From assembly GCF_050586345.1 (NCBI RefSeq), contig NZ_JBOCEF010000006.1, forward strand, positions 75,728 through 139,727: a stretch of DNA of 64,000 nt, in the 5' to 3' direction. The position numbers and the translations under genes were made by a program. Source of the DNA: JBOCEF01 sp050586345. Its GTDB lineage: Bacteria; Pseudomonadota; Alphaproteobacteria; Rhodobacterales; Rhodobacteraceae. Below the pieces are notes generated by a model, which saw nothing but the letters and a program-made list of their open reading frames with translations, searched no databases and was not told the DNA's origin. This document shows, one piece after another, positions 25,859 through 33,517 of this stretch (position 1 is its first letter; each line of letters starts with the position of its first letter).

Positions 25859-26877
25859 CCGCCGCCGCCATCCTCGGCTGCGAGGGCCTGCGCCTGACGG
25901 CGCAGGAGAAGGCGTTCTTCCGGGACGTCTCGCCCTGGGGCTTCATCCTGTTCGCCCGCAACATCGACACGCCTGACCAGGTGCGCGCCCTCTGCGCCGA
26001 GCTGCGCGAGGCCGCGGGCCGCAACGCGCCGATCCTGATCGACCAGGAAGGGGGCCGCGTCGCGCGCCTCAAGGCGCCGCACTGGCGCGAGTGGCCGCGG
26101 ATGGACGACCTGCTGGCGCGGACCCTCCCCGAGGCGAACGTCAACGTGGCCCTCCGGGTGCGCTTCCGGCTGATCGCGGCCGAGCTGCACGCGCTCGGGA
26201 TCGACGTGAACTGCGTGCCGATGGTCGATGTGCCCGCGCCGGGCGCCGATCCCATCGTCACCACGCGGGTGATGGGCGCGGACCCCGCCCAGATCGCCCG
26301 CCGCGGGCGGCAGGCGGCCGAGGCGCTGATGGATGGCGGCGTGCTGCCGGTGGTCAAGCATGTCCCCGGCCATGGCCGCGCCACCGCGGACAGCCACCTG
26401 GACCTGCCGGTGGTGGACGCGGACCTCGCGACGCTCCGCGCGACGGATTTCCTGCCGTTCCGGGAGCTCGCCGACCTGCCGATGATGATGACCGCCCACA
26501 TCGTCTACCCGGCGCTGGACCCCGAGAATTGCGCCACGCACTCCCCCCGCTGCATCGACGCGATCCGCGGCGATATCGGCTTCCACGGCCTGTTGATGAC
26601 CGACGATCTCGGGATGCACGCGCTGAAGGGGAGCTTCCGCGAGCGCGCCGAGGCGTCCTTCGCCGCGGGCTGCGACGTCGCGCTCCACTGCTCGGGCAAG
26701 ATGGCGGAGATGCGGGACCTGGCCGAGGGCCTGCGCGCGCTGGACGGCCCCGCCGCCGCCCGCGCCGCCGCCGCCGAGGCCGCCCGCACCCCGCCGCACC
26801 CGGTGGATCTCGAGGAGCTGGACCGCCGCCACCTCTACCTGGTGGGCGAGGCCGAGTACGAGGGAGGCAAGGCATGA
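25855..26877 (+). CDS. nagZ: Beta-N-acetylhexosaminidase (peptidoglycan recycling)
   Basis: This 340-residue glycoside hydrolase family 3 enzyme removes N-acetylglucosamine from muropeptides in the cytoplasm. Family features are PWGFILFARNI, the substrate loop ILIDQEGGRVARL, the general acid/base loop KHVPGHGRATADSH and the nucleophile MTDDLGM. No signal peptide is present, as expected of NagZ. The ATG at 25855 overlaps the stop of the SPOR gene, and its stop overlaps the scpA ATG, so four genes are linked by ATGA junctions. Confidence 0.96.
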   Translation: MTAAAILGCEGLRLTAQEKAFFRDVSPWGFILFARNIDTPDQVRALCAELREAAGRNAPILIDQEGGRVARLKAPHWREWPRMDDLLARTLPEANVNVALRVRFRLIAAELHALGIDVNCVPMVDVPAPGADPIVTTRVMGADPAQIARRGRQAAEALMDGGVLPVVKHVPGHGRATADSHLDLPVVDADLATLRATDFLPFRELADLPMMMTAHIVYPALDPENCATHSPRCIDAIRGDIGFHGLLMTDDLGMHALKGSFRERAEASFAAGCDVALHCSGKMAEMRDLAEGLRALDGPAAARAAAAEAARTPPHPVDLEELDRRHLYLVGEAEYEGGKA

Positions 26878-27725
26878 CCCGAACCCCGTTCGATCCGCTC
26901 GGCCGCGCCCGTGCCCCGGCGCGCGACATTCCCGACCGGCAGACGGCGCTGGGCCTCGCCGAGGCCGATGCCGAGGCCGCCGAGGCGCTGGTGGTGGACG
27001 TGGACGGGTTCGAAGGCCCGCTCGACGTTCTGCTGACGCTGGCGCGCGGGCAGAAGGTGGACCTGCGCAAGATCTCGATCCTGCAGCTGGCCGAACAGTA
27101 CCTGGCCTTCGTCGAGGCGGCGAAATCCCGTCGCATCGAGCTCGCCGCCGATTACCTGGTGATGGCGGCCTGGCTCGCCTACCTGAAGTCCCGCCTGCTG
27201 CTGCCCCCCGACCCCGAGGAAGAGGGCCCGAGCGCCGAGGAACTGGCCGACCGGCTGGCCTGGCAGCTCGAACGCCTCGAGGCGATGCGCAAGGCGGCGG
27301 CCGAGCTGATGTCCCGCGACGTGCTGGGCCGCGACCGCTTCGCCCGCGGCGCGCCCGAGCCGATGATGCAAAAGCGCCGGGTGCAGTATGACGCGCAGCT
27401 GATCGACCTGATGCGCGCCTATGCCCGCGTGCGCACCCGGGCGGAATACGAGCCGCTGCACATGCAGCGCGACCCGGTCTATTCGATGGAACAGGCGCTG
27501 GAGCGGCTGCGCGCCGTGGTCGGCCGCACGCCCGAATGGCGCAACCTGATGGCCTGGCTGCCCCCCGCCTGGCGGATGGACCCGAAGAAGCGCCGCTCGG
27601 CCATCGCCGCCTGTTTCGCCGCCTCGCTCGAGATGGCCAAGCGCGGCGAGGTGGAGATCCGCCAGGACGAAACCTTCGGCGAGATCAGCCTGCGCGGCCT
27701 GCCCGGCGGGCGCGCCACGGCATGA
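26874..27725 (+). CDS. scpA: Segregation and condensation protein A
   Basis: This 283-residue kleisin bridges the SMC dimer in chromosome condensation. The family N-terminal motif DGFEGPLDVLLTLARGQKVDLRKISILQLAEQY begins near residue 44. The C-terminal winged-helix region ends IRQDETFGEISLR. It lies in the order nagZ-scpA-scpB, which is the standard alphaproteobacterial arrangement. Both junctions are ATGA overlaps. Some 40 residues of Ala/Asp/Glu-rich sequence precede the conserved domain. Confidence 0.95.
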   Translation: MTRTPFDPLGRARAPARDIPDRQTALGLAEADAEAAEALVVDVDGFEGPLDVLLTLARGQKVDLRKISILQLAEQYLAFVEAAKSRRIELAADYLVMAAWLAYLKSRLLLPPDPEEEGPSAEELADRLAWQLERLEAMRKAAAELMSRDVLGRDRFARGAPEPMMQKRRVQYDAQLIDLMRAYARVRTRAEYEPLHMQRDPVYSMEQALERLRAVVGRTPEWRNLMAWLPPAWRMDPKKRRSAIAACFAASLEMAKRGEVEIRQDETFGEISLRGLPGGRATA

Positions 27726-28489
27726 GCGCCTCCGGCAAGGGGGAGGGCGAGAAGCCCCGCGCCCCGGTCGAATCCCTGTTCGAGGCCCCGCCCGCGGCGG
27801 AGCAGGAGCGGATCGTGGAGGCGCTGCTCTTCGCTTCCGCAGCCCCCCTGTCCCTTGGCGACCTGCAGCGCCGGATGCCCGAGGGCTCCAGCCCCCGCGC
27901 CGCGCTCGACGCCCTGCGCCGCCGCTATGAGGGGCGCGGCGTGCGGCTGGAGCGGGCCGGGGACGGCTGGGCCTTCCGCACGGCGCCGGACCTCGGCTGG
28001 CTGATGACCCGCGAGGTGGTGGAGGAGCGCCCCCTCTCGCGCGCCGCCACCGAGACGCTGGCCATCATCGCCTATCACCAGCCCGTCACCCGCGCCGAGA
28101 TCGAGGAGATCCGCGGCGTGGCGGTGTCCAAGGGCACGATCGACATCCTGATGGAGCGCGGCTGGGTCGCCTTCGGGCGCCGTCGCATGACCCCGGGCCG
28201 CCCGGTGACCTTCGTGGTGACGGCGGAGTTCCTCGACCATTTCGGCCTCGCCAACCCCGGCGATCTGCCGGGGGTGAAGGAGCTGCGCGAGGCGGGGCTG
28301 CTGGAGAACCGCTACCACCCCGGCCGCGCGGGCGAGGAGGACGAGGACGACCTTCCCGGCGGTGATGACGGGCAGGAGGACATGTTCCGCCGCCCGGATC
28401 GGGATGACGGCGACGATGCGGTGCCCGACGATGACGCGCCCGGGGAGGATCGCCCCGAAGACGAGGACGGCGCGCCCCGCGGCGCCTGA
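27722..28489 (+). CDS. scpB: Segregation and condensation protein B
   Basis: This 255-residue protein forms the SMC-ScpAB condensin. Two winged-helix domains are visible in residues 28-185 (IVEALLFASAAPLSLGDLQ and ATETLAIIAYHQPVTRAEIEEIRGVAVS). After the family core there is an unusually long, strongly acidic tail of about 60 residues (EEDEDDLPGGDDG, DDGDDAVPDDDAP), probably disordered. It is the last gene of the argS-to-scpB group, and 673 bases of non-coding DNA follow. Confidence 0.95.
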   Translation: MSASGKGEGEKPRAPVESLFEAPPAAEQERIVEALLFASAAPLSLGDLQRRMPEGSSPRAALDALRRRYEGRGVRLERAGDGWAFRTAPDLGWLMTREVVEERPLSRAATETLAIIAYHQPVTRAEIEEIRGVAVSKGTIDILMERGWVAFGRRRMTPGRPVTFVVTAEFLDHFGLANPGDLPGVKELREAGLLENRYHPGRAGEEDEDDLPGGDDGQEDMFRRPDRDDGDDAVPDDDAPGEDRPEDEDGAPRGA

Positions 28490-28841
28490 GCGCCCCGGCG
28501 CCGCCGGCTCGACACTCCCCGGCCCGCCTTTCGGCGCCCATCCCGCGGGGCCGGGGCCTCTCCCGCCTCTCCTGCGCCTCAACGCCTGTCCCGCGCCGGA
28601 GGGCGCGGAGCGGGCCAGGGATCGCCAAGCCGCAGGCGCGGGCGACCGCCGGAGGCGGCTTGTCCTTGACGCGCTCCGGGCCCGACCGCCCCTTGGGCGT
28701 GCGACCTGGGGGAGGCCCTCCCCCAGGCGCGTCACAGCAGGGTCCCGCCATCCGCCGCCCAGGGGCCGCACGACATCCCGGGCGCCCCGGCTTCCCTCTC
28801 CCCCCATGTCGGCCCCCCGCCGTCCAGTCGCCGCCCGCGCG

Positions 28842-28897
28842 GACCGCGGATCATGGGCGCTGCCGCGCCGACCGTGGATTATGGGCGCCGCCGCGCC
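28842..28897 (+). repeat. 28-base tandem direct repeat, two copies
   Basis: GACCGCGGATCATGGGCGCT followed by GCCGCGCC is repeated at once with four substitutions. The core GGATCATGGGCGCTG also occurs near 20981, in the gap that carries copy A of the palindromic repeat. Confidence 0.8.
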
Positions 28898-28967
28898 CGG
28901 GGGCTTCATGCCCCCCGAGCCCGGCCGTCCTCCCCCGGCCTGCGGCGCCGCCCCGCACCGGGCGTGT

Positions 28968-29031
28968 GCGTCCGCTCAGGGGGGCGATGCCCCCCATTCG
29001 CAAACGCAGGCGGCGTGCCGCCGCCGGGCGC
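28968..29031 (+). repeat. Dispersed intergenic palindromic repeat, copy B
   Basis: It runs GCGTCCGCTCA, G-run, CGAT, C-run, ATTCGC, then CGCAGGCGGC and GCCGCCGGGCGC, on the plus strand. It is the same layout as copies A and C, with changes concentrated in the loops. Confidence 0.75.
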
Positions 29032-29162
29032 CCCGTGGCCCGCGCGGCGCAGGGGGCCGAGTGTTGCGCCCAGCGGCGCCCCGCCTTGCGCCCGCGGGCC
29101 GACGGAACGGCGCGCCCGGCCCGTGTCAGGCGCATCACCATCCGATCAAAAGGCTTTTCCCG

Positions 29163-29684
29163 ATGTCCGCCATGTCCACGCTGCGCAGATGGGCCACCCC
29201 CGTCACCATCGCCTCCTTCGCCATGATGGCGGTGACCGGGGTGCTGATGTTCTTCCACGCGGAAACCACCCTCAACAAGGTGATCCACGAATACGCCAGC
29301 TGGATCTTCGTGATCGGCGCGGGGCTGCATGTCGTCGTCAACTGGCGCGCCTTCACGGTGCATTTCCGCCGCTGGCCCGCCCGCATCTCGGCCGGACTGC
29401 TGGGCGCGCTGCTGGTCGTCAGCTTCCTGCCCATCGGCCCCAACGCGGCCGCCGGGCCGCGCGCGGACCGGGCCGCCATCGGCGCGATGGTCGGCGCCCC
29501 CCTCTCGGCCGTCGCGCGGCTGACGGGCGAGGACGAGGCCGCCCTCGTGGGCCGCATGCGGCAGGCCGGCTATGACGGCGCCGGGCCGAACAGCACCATC
29601 CGGGGCTTGTCCGGCGGCGACAAGGGGCGTCTGATGGGCGGCATCTCGCTCGCCCTCACCCCGCCCACGGAAACCGTCGAATGA
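29163..29684 (+). CDS. Small membrane protein, DUF4405-like
   Basis: This 173-residue protein has three hydrophobic helices: TPVTIASFAMMAVTGVLMFF (about 12-31), a second around IFVIGAGLHVVVNW (about 48-61), and ISAGLLGALLVVSFLPIG. His49-type histidines next to helices (HEYASW, GLHVVVNW) recall small cytochrome b-like or DUF4405 membrane proteins. The C-terminal 80 residues are soluble. The stop overlaps the next gene as ATGA, so the pair is an operon. Haem binding is only a guess from the histidines. Confidence 0.7.
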   Translation: MSAMSTLRRWATPVTIASFAMMAVTGVLMFFHAETTLNKVIHEYASWIFVIGAGLHVVVNWRAFTVHFRRWPARISAGLLGALLVVSFLPIGPNAAAGPRADRAAIGAMVGAPLSAVARLTGEDEAALVGRMRQAGYDGAGPNSTIRGLSGGDKGRLMGGISLALTPPTETVE

Positions 29685-30118
29685 TCCGCACCGCCGCCGC
29701 CGCGATCCTGCTGAGCGCCCTGGCCGGAGAGGCCGGGGCGCTCAGCTGCGCGCCGCTCGACTACACCCTGCGCATGGCCGAGCGGGACGCCGACCTCGTG
29801 CTGCGGGGCAGGGCGGTGCTGGGCGAGATCCTTTCGCAACCGGCCCCCGAACCGGCCCCCGAACCGGCGCCCGAACCGGCGCCCGAAGCGCCCGGCGAGG
29901 GCGGCGTGATCGCGCTGCCCTTCGGCGGGATCCCGCAGCCGACGGTGCAGGAGGTGGAGGTGACGCCCACGGCCCCGATCCGCGGCTCGGCCCCGAACCG
30001 GCCCTTCACCGCCACGTTCCGGGGCGGGCCGTGCTTCGACTGGCGCCCCTCGGGCGCCGAACAGGCGCTGTTCTTCAAGCTCGAAGACGGCGCGTGGCGG
30101 CTGATCGGCGGGCGCTGA
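29681..30118 (+). CDS. Predicted periplasmic protein with PAPE repeats, unknown function
   Basis: This 145-residue protein begins with a likely Sec signal (MIRTAAAAILLSALAGEAGA, cleavage near residue 20). Two cysteines in the mature part (CAPLDY and GPCFDW) could form a disulfide. A run of four Pro-Ala-Pro-Glu units near residues 54-69 is encoded by nearly identical 12-base repeats and looks like a flexible spacer. It is translationally coupled to the DUF4405-like membrane protein and may work with it. I do not recognise a family. Confidence 0.65.
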   Translation: MIRTAAAAILLSALAGEAGALSCAPLDYTLRMAERDADLVLRGRAVLGEILSQPAPEPAPEPAPEPAPEAPGEGGVIALPFGGIPQPTVQEVEVTPTAPIRGSAPNRPFTATFRGGPCFDWRPSGAEQALFFKLEDGAWRLIGGR

Positions 30119-30125
30119 CGCGCGC

Positions 30126-31262
30126 TCAGCCCGCGCTGAACTGCTTGGCCAGCTTCAGCCCCTGGCCCTGGTAGTTCGAGCCGACCTCGCGCCCATAGAG
30201 GATGTCCGGCCGCTCGGCCATCGGTTCATACACGAGGCGGCCGACCTGCTGGCCATGCTCGAGCGCGAAGGGCGCCTCGAAGCAGCGGACCTCCAGCACC
30301 CCACGCGACCCCGCGCCGCCGGCGGCGTCATGGCCGAAACCGGGGTCGAAAAAGCCCGCGTAATGCACCCGGAACTCCCCCGCCATCGCGAGGTAGGGGG
30401 CCATCTCGGCGGCGTAATCGGGCGGGATATGCACCGATTCGCGGCTCACCAGGATGTAGAACGCGCCGGGATCGAGGATGATCCCGCCTTCCGCGCGCGG
30501 ATGCACCGGCTCCCAGAACTCCGCCGGGTCATAGGCCCCGATGCGGGAGAGGTCGATCAGCCCCGAATGCGGGCGCGCGCGCCAGCCCACGGGGGCGCCG
30601 TCGGCGCGGGGCGCCAGGTCGACCGAGAAGGCCAGCCCCTGGTCGATCCGCGCCTCCACGTCCACCAGCTTCTCGGCCGCGTGCAGCGCGCGCAGCGCCG
30701 CGTCGGACATCGGCCCGTCGCCGCGGCGGAAGCGGATCTGGTTCAGCCGCTCCCCCGCGCGGGCGAGGACCGAGAAGCTGCGCGGGCTGATCTCGGCATA
30801 GAGCGGGCCGTCATAGCCCGCGGGCACCCGGTCGAACTCCTCGCCGTTGTCGGCGATCAGGCGGGTGAACAGGTCCAGCCGCCCCGAGGAGCTTTTCGCA
30901 TTGGCGGCGGCGGAGACGTCTTCGGGCAGCGACAGGCGTTCCTGGAGCGGCACGAGATAGACGCAGCCCTTCTCCAGCGCCGCGCCCTCGGCCAGGTCGA
31001 TGCGGTGCATGGCGAAGCGGGAGAGGCGGTCGGCGACGGTGGCCCCGGCGCCGGGCAGGAAGCTGGCGCGGACGCGCCAGGCGGTGCGGCCAAGGCGCAG
31101 GTCGAGGCTGGCGGGCTGGATCAGCGCGTCCGGCACGCCCCCCTCGGCGGCGATCTCGCCGCGGGCGATCATCTCGCGGATGCGCTGGGACGGGACGACG
31201 CCTTCGGCGTGCGGACGGGCGGCGGGCCCGGCGACGGCGGGATCGGCTTCGGTCCGGGACAT
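30126..31262 (-). CDS. dcd: 2'-deoxycytidine 5'-triphosphate deaminase, double-length form
   Basis: This 378-residue enzyme deaminates dCTP to dUTP for thymidylate synthesis. It is about twice the length of E. coli Dcd and appears to hold two trimer-fold halves: LIQPASLDLRLGRTAWRVRA with AKSSSGRLDLFTRLIAD in the first, and GLIDLSRIGAYDPAEFW with GIILDPGAFYILVSRESVHIP in the second. The second half ends like the family (GSNYQGQGLKLAKQFSAG). This long form is known in alphaproteobacteria. It is transcribed from next to the tRNA-Pro gene and converges with the PAPE-repeat gene. Confidence 0.9.
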   Translation of the reverse strand: MSRTEADPAVAGPAARPHAEGVVPSQRIREMIARGEIAAEGGVPDALIQPASLDLRLGRTAWRVRASFLPGAGATVADRLSRFAMHRIDLAEGAALEKGCVYLVPLQERLSLPEDVSAAANAKSSSGRLDLFTRLIADNGEEFDRVPAGYDGPLYAEISPRSFSVLARAGERLNQIRFRRGDGPMSDAALRALHAAEKLVDVEARIDQGLAFSVDLAPRADGAPVGWRARPHSGLIDLSRIGAYDPAEFWEPVHPRAEGGIILDPGAFYILVSRESVHIPPDYAAEMAPYLAMAGEFRVHYAGFFDPGFGHDAAGGAGSRGVLEVRCFEAPFALEHGQQVGRLVYEPMAERPDILYGREVGSNYQGQGLKLAKQFSAG

Positions 31263-31342
31263 GCTGCGGCCCTCCCCTGCGGGGCCGCCGCTTCAGGCGG
31301 CCTGAAAAACGAAACGCCGGCCCCGAAGGGCCGGCGTCCGAT

Positions 31343-31419
31343 TGGTCGGGCTGGCGAGATTCGAACTCACGACCTTCCGTCCCCCAGACGGACGCGCTAC
31401 CAAGCTGCGCTACAGCCCG
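31343..31419 (-). tRNA. tRNA-Pro (GGG anticodon)
   Basis: On the minus strand a 77-base cloverleaf is complete: acceptor arms CGGGCTG/CAGCCCG, a D-arm with GCGCAGCTTGGTAGCGC, the anticodon loop CTGGGGG between TCCGT and ACGGA, TTCGAATCTC in the T-arm, and an encoded CCA. The anticodon GGG reads CCC and CCU proline codons, heavily used at this GC content. Confidence 0.95.
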
Positions 31420-31760
31420 CTGCCGGAGGGGTGGATACGCCGGGACGCGCGGGGACGCAAGGGGGAATTCGCAAGGATCCACCATCCTTTGCCCGCCGCC
31501 CGGCGCGGTGTTCCGGGGCGGCCCGGCGCGGCGCGCGCGGCGGGGCCCCGGCGCCCGGGTCGGGGCGGCGCGCGGCAGGCGTGGATCGGGTTAAACGGGG
31601 GCCCGGCGGCGCGCCGCCGGGCGGCGGCGGGCAGGGGCGCGGCGCTTCGGGCGCGGGGTGCGATTGTGCGGGCGCGCGCGCGGCTGTGCGGCGGCAGGCG
31701 GCGGCAGGCGGCGGCCCCGGACCCGGCCCGGGGCGCGCGCGGCGGCGCGAAGGGGCGGCG
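31420..31760. other. 341-base non-coding gap between tRNA-Pro and merR
   Basis: This stretch is extremely GC-rich, and the frames through it are composition artefacts. A 22-base perfect palindrome (31601-31622) is the main structure. The minus-strand part next to the tRNA should hold its promoter. Confidence 0.6.
31601..31622. repeat. Perfect 22-base palindrome
   Basis: GCCCGGCGGCG is followed immediately by its exact complement with no loop. It lies downstream of the merR stop and may contribute to termination, or may be a protein-binding or chance GC structure. Confidence 0.7.
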
Positions 31761-32462
31761 TCAGCCCGCCCGGCGCTTTCCGGCCCCGCCCGCGGCGCGG
31801 CGGCGCGCGGGGGCGGCGCAGTCGACGTCCTCCATCCCCTCGGACGGATCGGCGCACAGGCGGGCATGGAGCGATTCCAGCCGCTCCAGCGTCTCGCGCA
31901 GGGCGCCGCGCAGGGCGGCCTCGGCGGGCGCTTGGGCGGCGGCGTCCGGGCCGTCGGCGGCTCCGCCAGCGCCGCCCTTCGCGCCCGGGGGGGCGCTTTG
32001 CAGCGTGGGGACGGGGATCGGCGCGCCGGCGTCGTCTTGGGCCTCGTCCCCGGCTTGCGCCGCGTCGAGGTCGGCGCCCTGCGGCGCATCGGGGCGGCGC
32101 GCGGGGCGCTTCGGGGCGGTCTGCTTCGGGGCGGTCTGCTTGGGGGCGGTGGGCGCGGCGGCCTCGGGGGCCGCGGTCTCGGGCGGTTGCACGCCCTGCG
32201 CGCGGCCCGCGACATGGCGCACGCCGCGTTCGCGGAGCACCTTCTGCACGCCCTTGATGGTCAGCCCGTCCACATAGAGCAGGTCGCGGATCCCGGTCAG
32301 CAGGTTCACGTCCTCGGGGCGGTAATAGCGCCGCCCGCCGCCGCGCTTGACGGGTTTGACCTGGGTGAACTTCGTCTCCCAGAAGCGCAGCACGTGGGCC
32401 GGGACGTCCAGCGCGTCGCTGACCTCGGATATGGTGCGGAACGCATCCGGCGACTTGACCAT
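31761..32462 (-). CDS. MerR-family transcriptional regulator
   Basis: This 233-residue protein has an N-terminal MerR helix-turn-helix (residues 5-78: FRTISEVSDALDVPAHVLRFWETKF, GRRYYRPEDVNLL). An Ala/Pro/Lys-rich disordered middle includes two PKQTA repeats. A helical stretch near residues 188-208 may dimerise. No metal-binding cysteine cluster is seen, so it is not a classical metal sensor. The location just after ihfA is a standard alphaproteobacterial order. AGGAGC precedes the ATG. Targets are unknown. Confidence 0.9.
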   Translation of the reverse strand: MVKSPDAFRTISEVSDALDVPAHVLRFWETKFTQVKPVKRGGGRRYYRPEDVNLLTGIRDLLYVDGLTIKGVQKVLRERGVRHVAGRAQGVQPPETAAPEAAAPTAPKQTAPKQTAPKRPARRPDAPQGADLDAAQAGDEAQDDAGAPIPVPTLQSAPPGAKGGAGGAADGPDAAAQAPAEAALRGALRETLERLESLHARLCADPSEGMEDVDCAAPARRRAAGGAGKRRAG

Positions 32463-32575
32463 GCTCCTGCCCGCTCCGCTCCGACGTCTTTCACATGACC
32501 CGCCGCGGCAGGTCGGCCACGCCCCGCGCCGCCGCGGCCGGAACCGGCGCGGCGGGGGAGCCTGCGGACAGCTTC

Positions 32576-32881
32576 TCAGCCGCCGCTTAGGTTTTCGTTG
32601 ATCCGGTCCTTGAGGATGTGGCTCGGCCGGAACACGAGCACGCGGCGCGGCTCGATCGGCACTTCTTCCCCGGTTTTCGGATTGCGGCCCATGCGGGCCC
32701 CTTTCTCGCGCACCGCGAAGGTGCCGAACGAGGAGATCTTCACCGATTCCCCGTCAACCAGCGCGGTGGAGATGTGGGAGAGGATGCTCTCCACCAGCTC
32801 GGCCGATTCGTTACGCGACAGGCCGACTTCACGGTAGACGGCCTCCGTCAGATCGAGCCGGGTGTAGGTTTTGCCCGCCAC
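32576..32881 (-). CDS. ihfA: Integration host factor subunit alpha
   Basis: This 101-residue HU/IHF-fold protein bends DNA as a heterodimer with IhfB. The family beta-arm region is clear (FGTFAVREKGARMGRNPKTGEE, with the intercalating proline in RNPKTGE). A GTG start at 32881 is used; AGGAGG five bases upstream supports it. It lies between the zinc-ribbon gene and merR. IHF is also needed at many sigma-54 promoters, which is of interest given the nasT promoter candidate. Confidence 0.96.
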   Translation of the reverse strand: MAGKTYTRLDLTEAVYREVGLSRNESAELVESILSHISTALVDGESVKISSFGTFAVREKGARMGRNPKTGEEVPIEPRRVLVFRPSHILKDRINENLSGG

Positions 32882-33083
32882 GGCGTCCTCCTGCGATTCC
32901 TGCGCGGAGGAGCGTCATTGAAAATCACGCCCGCGCCCCCCCGTTTCGCTGAAGCGTAGGCGGTCAGCGGATTGTGAGTCAATGTCAATGGCTTGGCGGG
33001 GGGCGCGCCCATGGGGCCGCAGGGGCGCAAGAGGGGCGCCGCAAAGGCGCGGCGGGGCGCGCGCGGCGGGGCGCGGCGGGGCC

Positions 33084-33491
33084 TCAGCGGCGCGGTTCGA
33101 CCAGGACGACATGCTCCGGCCAGCGCAGGCGGCGCGCGCCCGTCTTCGCCCGGCGCAGCTTGCCGGGGACGACCCGCAGGCGGTCGCGGAACAGGTTGGC
33201 CGGGTGCATCCGCGCGCCCGCCAGCGCCTCGGGCAGTTCGGCTTTCGTGGCGGGGAGGGGGCCGCGGTTCGCCTCGAAGCGGAAGCCCGCCAGCCACAGG
33301 GCGCGGACCTTGTCCCATTGCGCGCGGTCGCGGCGACGCGGGGCCTTGAAGGCGGCGCCCATGTCGGCCAGCGGGGCGCGGCAGCGCGGGCAGCGTTCGC
33401 GCCCCGTCGCGGGGCGTTTCCAGGAGGTGCGGCAGGCGAAGCAGGCATGGGCCCGGCGGTTGACCGCGCCGTATCGCTGGAAATCGGCCAT
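33084..33491 (-). CDS. Small zinc-ribbon protein, unknown function
   Basis: This 135-residue basic protein has a CxxC pair (ACFACR, residues 16-21) and a second (CPRCRAPL, about 33-40), forming a likely zinc ribbon near the N-terminus. The rest is Arg/Lys-rich and helical (RRRDRAQWDKVRALWLAGFRFEANRG), suggesting nucleic-acid binding. It starts 27 bases after the fabH stop and runs in the same direction, so it is probably part of the plsX-fabH transcript. I do not recognise a named family. Confidence 0.75.
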   Translation of the reverse strand: MADFQRYGAVNRRAHACFACRTSWKRPATGRERCPRCRAPLADMGAAFKAPRRRDRAQWDKVRALWLAGFRFEANRGPLPATKAELPEALAGARMHPANLFRDRLRVVPGKLRRAKTGARRLRWPEHVVLVEPRR

Positions 33492-33517
33492 CTGCGGCGC
33501 GCGGGCGGCGGGGCCGC

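Larger units (their letters stand above)
28490..29162. other. 673-base non-coding gap with repeats
   Basis: No gene is recognised. The gap contains a 28-base direct repeat in tandem (28842-28869 and 28870-28897) and copy B of the dispersed palindromic repeat (28968-29031). A segment GAGCCCGGCCGTCC at about 28918-28931 is shared with the gap holding copy C. The last 130 bases should hold the promoter of the gene at 29163. Confidence 0.65.
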
